Source of the DNA: Alphaproteobacteria bacterium
GTDB taxonomy: Bacteria > Pseudomonadota > Alphaproteobacteria > CAAHEQ01 > UBA3637
Length of the DNA: 64,000 bases
Assembly (NCBI GenBank): GCA_017466695.1
Contig: JAFTTR010000031.1
Span: 1-64,000 of the forward strand
Direction of reading: 5' to 3'
Position numbers and translations under genes: made by a program. The stretch's first letter is position 1. Every line of letters begins with the position of its first letter. The notes under the pieces were generated by a model. It worked only from the letters and a program-made list of their open reading frames with translations. It did no database searches and was not told where the DNA came from. This document shows, piece after piece, positions 59,085 to 64,000 of this stretch.

Positions 59085-59531
59085 TTAATCTAATTTAAAT
59101 TCACTGATTTTGTATTTATATTTGCTAACAGGAATAAAGGTAATACGTCCTTTTGTTCTTTTCTTTTCACATGTTGCTTCATATGAACAGGCAATAGAAG
59201 AACCAAATTCTGTTGATGATTTATCTTTCATATTTGCAATGCGATCTTGTGAAATACAAACAGGTTCTTTTTCAATTTTACATTCCCCTCGAGACTCCTT
59301 AAGAAACGCTAATACGTTATTCATTTGATTGATATCAATTTCTTTTATAAACAAAGTGCTACTTGGCTCAATTTTCCAACTAGAAATGATTTTCGAAAAA
59401 TCATTCTTTACCATATCCTTTACAAGTGTTTCTCTTTTTAACACACTCATTTCTTTTGTTTCTAAAAGAGTATAATACCCAACAACTGATAATACAGCCA
59501 GGGTCAATAAACCAATAATGATTTTTTTCAT
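59085..59531 (-). CDS. Membrane-anchored or exported protein of unknown function
   Basis: 148 residues. N-terminal hydrophobic segment (IIIGLLTLAVLSVVGYYTLL), then a charged extracytoplasmic domain with four Cys (ECKIEKEPVC and ACSYEATC), probably two disulfides. AAGGAGG lies before the ATG. Stands alone between dUTPase-like and rpoC genes. No family recognised. Confidence 0.7.
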   Translation of the reverse strand: MKKIIIGLLTLAVLSVVGYYTLLETKEMSVLKRETLVKDMVKNDFSKIISSWKIEPSSTLFIKEIDINQMNNVLAFLKESRGECKIEKEPVCISQDRIANMKDKSSTEFGSSIACSYEATCEKKRTKGRITFIPVSKYKYKISEFKLD

Positions 59532-59601
59532 AAAACCTCCTTATCATAAACAACTTCTTCCACTAAGATAACATATCTCAATGAAAATGCAAGATTAAAT
59601 T

Positions 59602-59636
59602 AAAAAGAAGGAGCAGAAATTCTGCTCCTTCTTTTT
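59602..59636 (-). terminator. Terminator of the rpoBC operon
   Basis: Perfect 17-bp inverted repeat AAAAAGAAGGAGCAGAA (59602-59618) / complement (59620-59636), three bases after the rpoC stop. Confidence 0.92.
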
Positions 59637-59639
59637 GTT

Positions 59640-62600
59640 TTAAGAAACGACTGTTTCTTTTTGCGCTTCTAAAATTTCTTTATCACGCTGTGAGGCAATT
59701 TGACGCAAGCGTTGCATTTGAGCACCCGTTCCTGCAGGGATTAAACGACCAACAATAACGTTTTCTTTCAATCCCAACAATTTGTCTTTGCGACCTGCTG
59801 TTGCAGCTTCTGTTAAGACACGAGTTGTTTCTTGGAAGGAGGCTGCTGAAATAAATGAACTTGTCTGCAAGCTTGCTTTTGTAATACCAAGCAAGACAGG
59901 AACAGCTGTTGCTGGACGACCATTTAATTTCATTGCCTTTTCGTTTTCAATTTGCAACACCTCTTTATCAACTTGTTCACCTGTTAACAATGTTGTATCA
60001 CCAGCATCTGTTACTTCAAGACGTTGCATCATTTGACGAACAATAACTTCAATATGTTTGTCATTGATTTTAACACCTTGTAAACGATAAACAGCTTGAA
60101 CTTCTTTGATAAGATAGTGAGCTAAAGCTTCAACACCCATCACACGCAAAATGTCATGTGGATCTAATGAACCTTCAACAAGCATATCTCCTTTACGAAC
60201 GATATCACCTTCATGAACAGCGATTGAGCGTCCTTTTGGAATGAGATATTCACGTCTTGTTTCACCATCATCAGCAACAATCATAATACGGCGTTTTGTC
60301 TTAAAGTCGACACCATATTCAATACGCCCATCCATTTCTGCAATAATAGCTGCATCTTTGGGACAACGAGCTTCAAACAATTCAGCAACGCGAGGCAAAC
60401 CACCTGTAATATCACGTGTTTTCGTACTTTCACGTGGTAATCTTGCCATAACATCACCCATTTGAACTTTTTGACCATTTGAAACACTAACAACTGCATC
60501 AACTGGCAAATAGTAACGAGCTTCCATACCATTGCTAAATTTGAAGACTTCACCTTTTTCATCTAACAAGACTAAGTGTGGTTTACGTTCTGTTTTTGAT
60601 GTTGCTGGACGCATAACAACTTTAGATGTTAAACCGGTTGCATCATCAACAACTTCACGAACAGTTTCACCTTCAACCAAATCTTCATAGCGAACTGTAC
60701 CTGTTTTATCAACAATGATTGGCATTGTATATGGATCCCAGTCAGCAATACGAGAACCTTTTGTAACCTTGTCACCATCTGCAACTAATAATCTAGCACC
60801 ATATGGCAATTTGTGACGAGCTTTTTCACGGTTGTTTGCATCCAATAATGAAACCTCACAATTTCTTGCCAAAACAATATTATCACCTTTTGAGTCTGTG
60901 ATAATATTGCAGTTTGAAATGCGAACTTTAGCATCAAAACCAACATCAATACTTGATTGTTCTGCCCCACGTTGAGCAGCACCACCGATGTGGAATGTAC
61001 GCATAGTAAGCTGTGTACCAGGTTCACCAATAGATTGTGCAGCAATAATACCAACAACTTCACCAAGGTTCACCGGTGTTCCTCGTGACAAGTCACGACC
61101 ATAACAGCAACCACAAATACCATTTTCTGCTTCACAAGTCAAAACTGAACGAATACGAACAGATTCAACACCAACAGAGTCAATTTTTTCAACATCTGCT
61201 TCGTCCATTAATTTGTTTTTAGGAACGATAACTTCACCTGTCTCAGGGTTAACAATATCTTCAGCTGCAGTACGACCTAAAATACGTTCCCCAGTTGTTG
61301 CAATAACGTCACCACCTTCGATGATTGGTTGAATTGTAATCCCATTGTCTGTTCCACAGTCATCCATTGTGATAATAGCATCTTGTGCAACGTCAACCAA
61401 ACGACGTGTCAAGTAACCAGAGTTAGCTGTTTTCAAAGCCGTATCAGCCAAACCTTTACGAGCACCGTGGGTGGAGTTAAAGTATTCCATAACTGTCAAA
61501 CCTTCTTTAAAATTTGAAGTAATTGGCGTTTCAATAATTTCCCCTGATGGTTTTGCCATCAAACCACGCATACCAGCAAGCTGACGCATCTGAGCAGCAC
61601 TACCACGAGCACCTGAATGAGCCATCATGTAAACAGAGTTAACTGGTTTACCAACTTCTGTTTTTGAAATTTCCTTCATCATAGCTTCAGCAATTGCATC
61701 TGTACAAGAAGCCCAAGAGTCAACAACTTTGTTGTATTTTTCAAGACGTGTAATCAAACCATCTTGATATTGACGTTCATACTCAGCTGTTTTCTTCTTC
61801 GTTTCTTCTAATAAAGTTTTCTTTGCTTCTGGAACAATCAAATCATCTTTACCAATTGAAACACCAGACAAAGCTGCTTGACGATAGCCTAAGCCCATAA
61901 CTCTATCAGCAAAGATACATGTTTCTTTTTGACCACAGAAACGATATACAGCATCAATAATGTCTGAAACTTCTTTTTTACGAATCAAACGGTTCATTAA
62001 GCTAAATGGAATTTTGCTGTTGTCTGGCAAAATTGAAGCCAATTTAACACGACCAGGTGTTGTTTCAACAATACGAGTGCGTTTTTGGCCATCATCTTCC
62101 ATAATTGTCAAACGAACTTTGATTTTTGCATGTAAAGAAACTTCTTTTTCAAATAAAGCGTGTTCAATTTCTTGTGGACCAGAGAAGACCATGCCTTCAC
62201 CTTTTTCACCATCACGTTGCATTGATAGATAGTATAAACCTAAAATAATGTCTTGTGTTGGCACAATAATTGGTTTACCACTTGCAGGTGATAAAATGTT
62301 GTTTGTACTCATCATCAACACACGAGCTTCTAATTGAGCTTCTGTTGACAATGGAACGTGAACAGCCATTTGGTCACCGTCAAAGTCAGCGTTAAATGCT
62401 GTACAAACAAGTGGGTGTAATTGAATTGCTTTACCTTCAATTAAAACAGGTTCAAATGCTTGAATACCCAAACGGTGCAACGTAGGTGCACGGTTTAACA
62501 AAACAGGATGTTCACGGATAACTTCTGACAAAATATCCCAAACTTCTGCTTTTTCTTTTTCAACCATTTTTTTAGCTGCTTTAATTGTTGAAGCTAAACC

Positions 62601-63767
62601 ACGTTGTTCTAATTTTGAATAAATAAATGGTTTAAAAAGTTCCAAAGCCATTCTCTTTGGCAACCCACATTGATGTAACAACAATTCAGGACCGACTGTA
62701 ATAACAGAACGACCAGAATAGTCAACACGTTTACCAAGCAAGTTTTGACGGAAACGACCTTGTTTACCTTTTAACATATCTGCTAAAGATTTTAATGGGC
62801 GTTTGTTGATACCTGCAACTGCACGACCTCTACGACCATTATCAAATAATGCGTCTACAGCTTCTTGAAGCATACGTTTTTCATTACGGATAATAATTTC
62901 AGGTGCACGCAATTCTAATAATCTTTTTAAACGATTATTTCTGTTAATAACACGGCGATACAAATCGTTCAAATCTGACGTTGCAAAACGACCACCATCT
63001 AATGGAACCAAAGGTCTTAATTCAGGTGGAATAACAGGAAGAACATCCAAAACCATCCATTCTGGACGTGAACCTGATTCTAAAAATGCTTCAACCAATT
63101 TTAATTTTTTAACGATTTTTTTACGTTTCATGTCAGATGTTGTACCAATTAAATCTGCACGCAAATTCGCAGCTTCAGCAGCTAAATCAATTTGTGAAAG
63201 CATTTCTTTAATAGCTTCAGCACCAATCCCAACACGGAAAGCATCTTCGCCATATTCTTCTAAAGCTGTTTGATATTGTTCTTCTGTCAACAAATCATGT
63301 AATTTAAGACTTGTTAAACCTGGTTCAATAACAATATATTTTTCAAAATATAAAACAGCTTCCAAATTTTTAAGCATCATATCAAGTAAGGTACCGATAC
63401 GGCTAGGAAGTGATTTTAAGAACCAAATATGTGTAACAGGACATGCTAATTCAATGTGTCCCATTCTTTCACGGCGAACTTTTGAAAGTGTAACTTCAAC
63501 ACCACACTTTTCACAAGTAATACCACGATATTTCATTCTTTTGTATTTACCACACAAACATTCGTAATCCTTAACTGGACCGAAAATTTTAGCACAGAAT
63601 AAACCATCTTTTTCTGGTTTAAACGTACGGTAGTTAATTGTTTCAGGACGTGTCACTTCACCAAATGACCAGGCTCTAATTTTTTCTGGTGATGCAATGG
63701 AAATGCGAATGTCATCAAAAGATTGTGGTGATGCAACTTGTCCAAAAGTAGAAATTAATTCATTCAT
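59640..63767 (-). CDS. rpoC: RNA polymerase beta' subunit
   Basis: 1375 residues, full length. N-terminal zinc finger ([22 protein letters not shown]), catalytic [15 protein letters not shown], bridge-helix and trigger-loop regions, and the second Cys cluster [18 protein letters not shown] before the ATG. 57 bases downstream of rpoB. Confidence 0.99.
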   Translation of the reverse strand: MNELISTFGQVASPQSFDDIRISIASPEKIRAWSFGEVTRPETINYRTFKPEKDGLFCAKIFGPVKDYECLCGKYKRMKYRGITCEKCGVEVTLSKVRRERMGHIELACPVTHIWFLKSLPSRIGTLLDMMLKNLEAVLYFEKYIVIEPGLTSLKLHDLLTEEQYQTALEEYGEDAFRVGIGAEAIKEMLSQIDLAAEAANLRADLIGTTSDMKRKKIVKKLKLVEAFLESGSRPEWMVLDVLPVIPPELRPLVPLDGGRFATSDLNDLYRRVINRNNRLKRLLELRAPEIIIRNEKRMLQEAVDALFDNGRRGRAVAGINKRPLKSLADMLKGKQGRFRQNLLGKRVDYSGRSVITVGPELLLHQCGLPKRMALELFKPFIYSKLEQRGLASTIKAAKKMVEKEKAEVWDILSEVIREHPVLLNRAPTLHRLGIQAFEPVLIEGKAIQLHPLVCTAFNADFDGDQMAVHVPLSTEAQLEARVLMMSTNNILSPASGKPIIVPTQDIILGLYYLSMQRDGEKGEGMVFSGPQEIEHALFEKEVSLHAKIKVRLTIMEDDGQKRTRIVETTPGRVKLASILPDNSKIPFSLMNRLIRKKEVSDIIDAVYRFCGQKETCIFADRVMGLGYRQAALSGVSIGKDDLIVPEAKKTLLEETKKKTAEYERQYQDGLITRLEKYNKVVDSWASCTDAIAEAMMKEISKTEVGKPVNSVYMMAHSGARGSAAQMRQLAGMRGLMAKPSGEIIETPITSNFKEGLTVMEYFNSTHGARKGLADTALKTANSGYLTRRLVDVAQDAIITMDDCGTDNGITIQPIIEGGDVIATTGERILGRTAAEDIVNPETGEVIVPKNKLMDEADVEKIDSVGVESVRIRSVLTCEAENGICGCCYGRDLSRGTPVNLGEVVGIIAAQSIGEPGTQLTMRTFHIGGAAQRGAEQSSIDVGFDAKVRISNCNIITDSKGDNIVLARNCEVSLLDANNREKARHKLPYGARLLVADGDKVTKGSRIADWDPYTMPIIVDKTGTVRYEDLVEGETVREVVDDATGLTSKVVMRPATSKTERKPHLVLLDEKGEVFKFSNGMEARYYLPVDAVVSVSNGQKVQMGDVMARLPRESTKTRDITGGLPRVAELFEARCPKDAAIIAEMDGRIEYGVDFKTKRRIMIVADDGETRREYLIPKGRSIAVHEGDIVRKGDMLVEGSLDPHDILRVMGVEALAHYLIKEVQAVYRLQGVKINDKHIEVIVRQMMQRLEVTDAGDTTLLTGEQVDKEVLQIENEKAMKLNGRPATAVPVLLGITKASLQTSSFISAASFQETTRVLTEAATAGRKDKLLGLKENVIVGRLIPAGTGAQMQRLRQIASQRDKEILEAQKETVVS

Positions 63768-63794
63768 TGTTTTTACCTCTTCTATGCATTGAGC

Positions 63795-63817
63795 GGGAAG
63801 GAGTTAAACCCCTTCCC
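63795..63817 (-). other. Hairpin between rpoB and rpoC
   Basis: GGGAAGG (63795-63801) and CCTTCCC (63811-63817) with a nine-base loop and no T-run; possibly an mRNA-processing or stability element. Confidence 0.45.
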
Positions 63818-63824
63818 TATGAAA

Positions 63825-64000
<176 letters not shown>

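Overview
The window is an AT-rich chromosomal segment of an alphaproteobacterium. The rpmF-plsX-fabH-ihfA-merR order, a COQ-free but typical bamD-recN-ligA run, ELM1-family and bacterial SH3 genes, and a ybaB-recR-zapA-yebC-ruvC run all point there. The class III (oxygen-sensitive) ribonucleotide reductase, GTP-type PEP carboxykinase, a very large repetitive surface protein and a GT11 fucosyltransferase suggest a host-associated, anaerobic or micro-oxic lifestyle; the uncultured gut alphaproteobacteria are a plausible home, but that placement is inference.

Layout. 1-7097 (minus): the N-terminal 2365 codons of a giant exported repeat protein that runs off the left edge. 7248-10242: a DUF2130 protein, a small Q/N/K-rich ORF and a family 2 glycosyltransferase. 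10328-12139: pckG. 12323-19557 (plus): bamD, recN, ligA and a large AsmA/YdbH-like envelope protein. 19730-22710 (plus): rpmF, plsX, fabH, ihfA, merR. 22788-22823 (minus): an 11-codon Cys-containing ORF with its own promoter and terminator. 22950-25699 (plus): lipoprotein hydrolase, ELM1-like protein and a divergent glycosyltransferase. 25691-30285: UDG4, a kinase-like protein, an EptA/CptA-like transferase and an MtaD-like deaminase. 30282-35372 (minus): a nine-gene run from ybaB to terC. 35540-37967: DUF2207 and lemA. 38131-42023: lepA and groESL. 42086-44772: rsmE and a HATPase-receiver-PP2C fusion. 44929-52897: a flavin oxidoreductase, a GT11 enzyme, a secreted protein, an M16 peptidase, rnhB and a coiled-coil protein. 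52959-55949 (minus): an unusual anaerobic RNR locus. 56436-56753: tRNA-Gly(CCC) with a duplicated 3' tail. 56895-59531: envelope genes and a degenerate dUTPase-fold protein. 59640-64000 (minus): rpoC and the end of rpoB.

The most unusual points are these. (1) The glycyl-radical loop of the anaerobic ribonucleotide reductase is encoded by a separate 61-codon gene with a perfect Shine-Dalgarno site; it is followed by a terminator before nrdG and preceded by a long inverted repeat resembling paired NrdR boxes. (2) An 11-residue peptide gene, MPGCGCGTKKK, has a consensus-like promoter, a very strong RBS and a strong terminator. (3) The same roughly 60-residue accessory module is attached to two unrelated glycosyltransferases (the end of a GT2, the front of a GT11). 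(4) The giant adhesin shows nested repeats of 213, 351, 582 and about 2350 bp. (5) A dUTPase-fold protein has lost its catalytic motifs.

Promoters, terminators and starts were read by eye. Functional names rest on recognised motifs, not on database searches.
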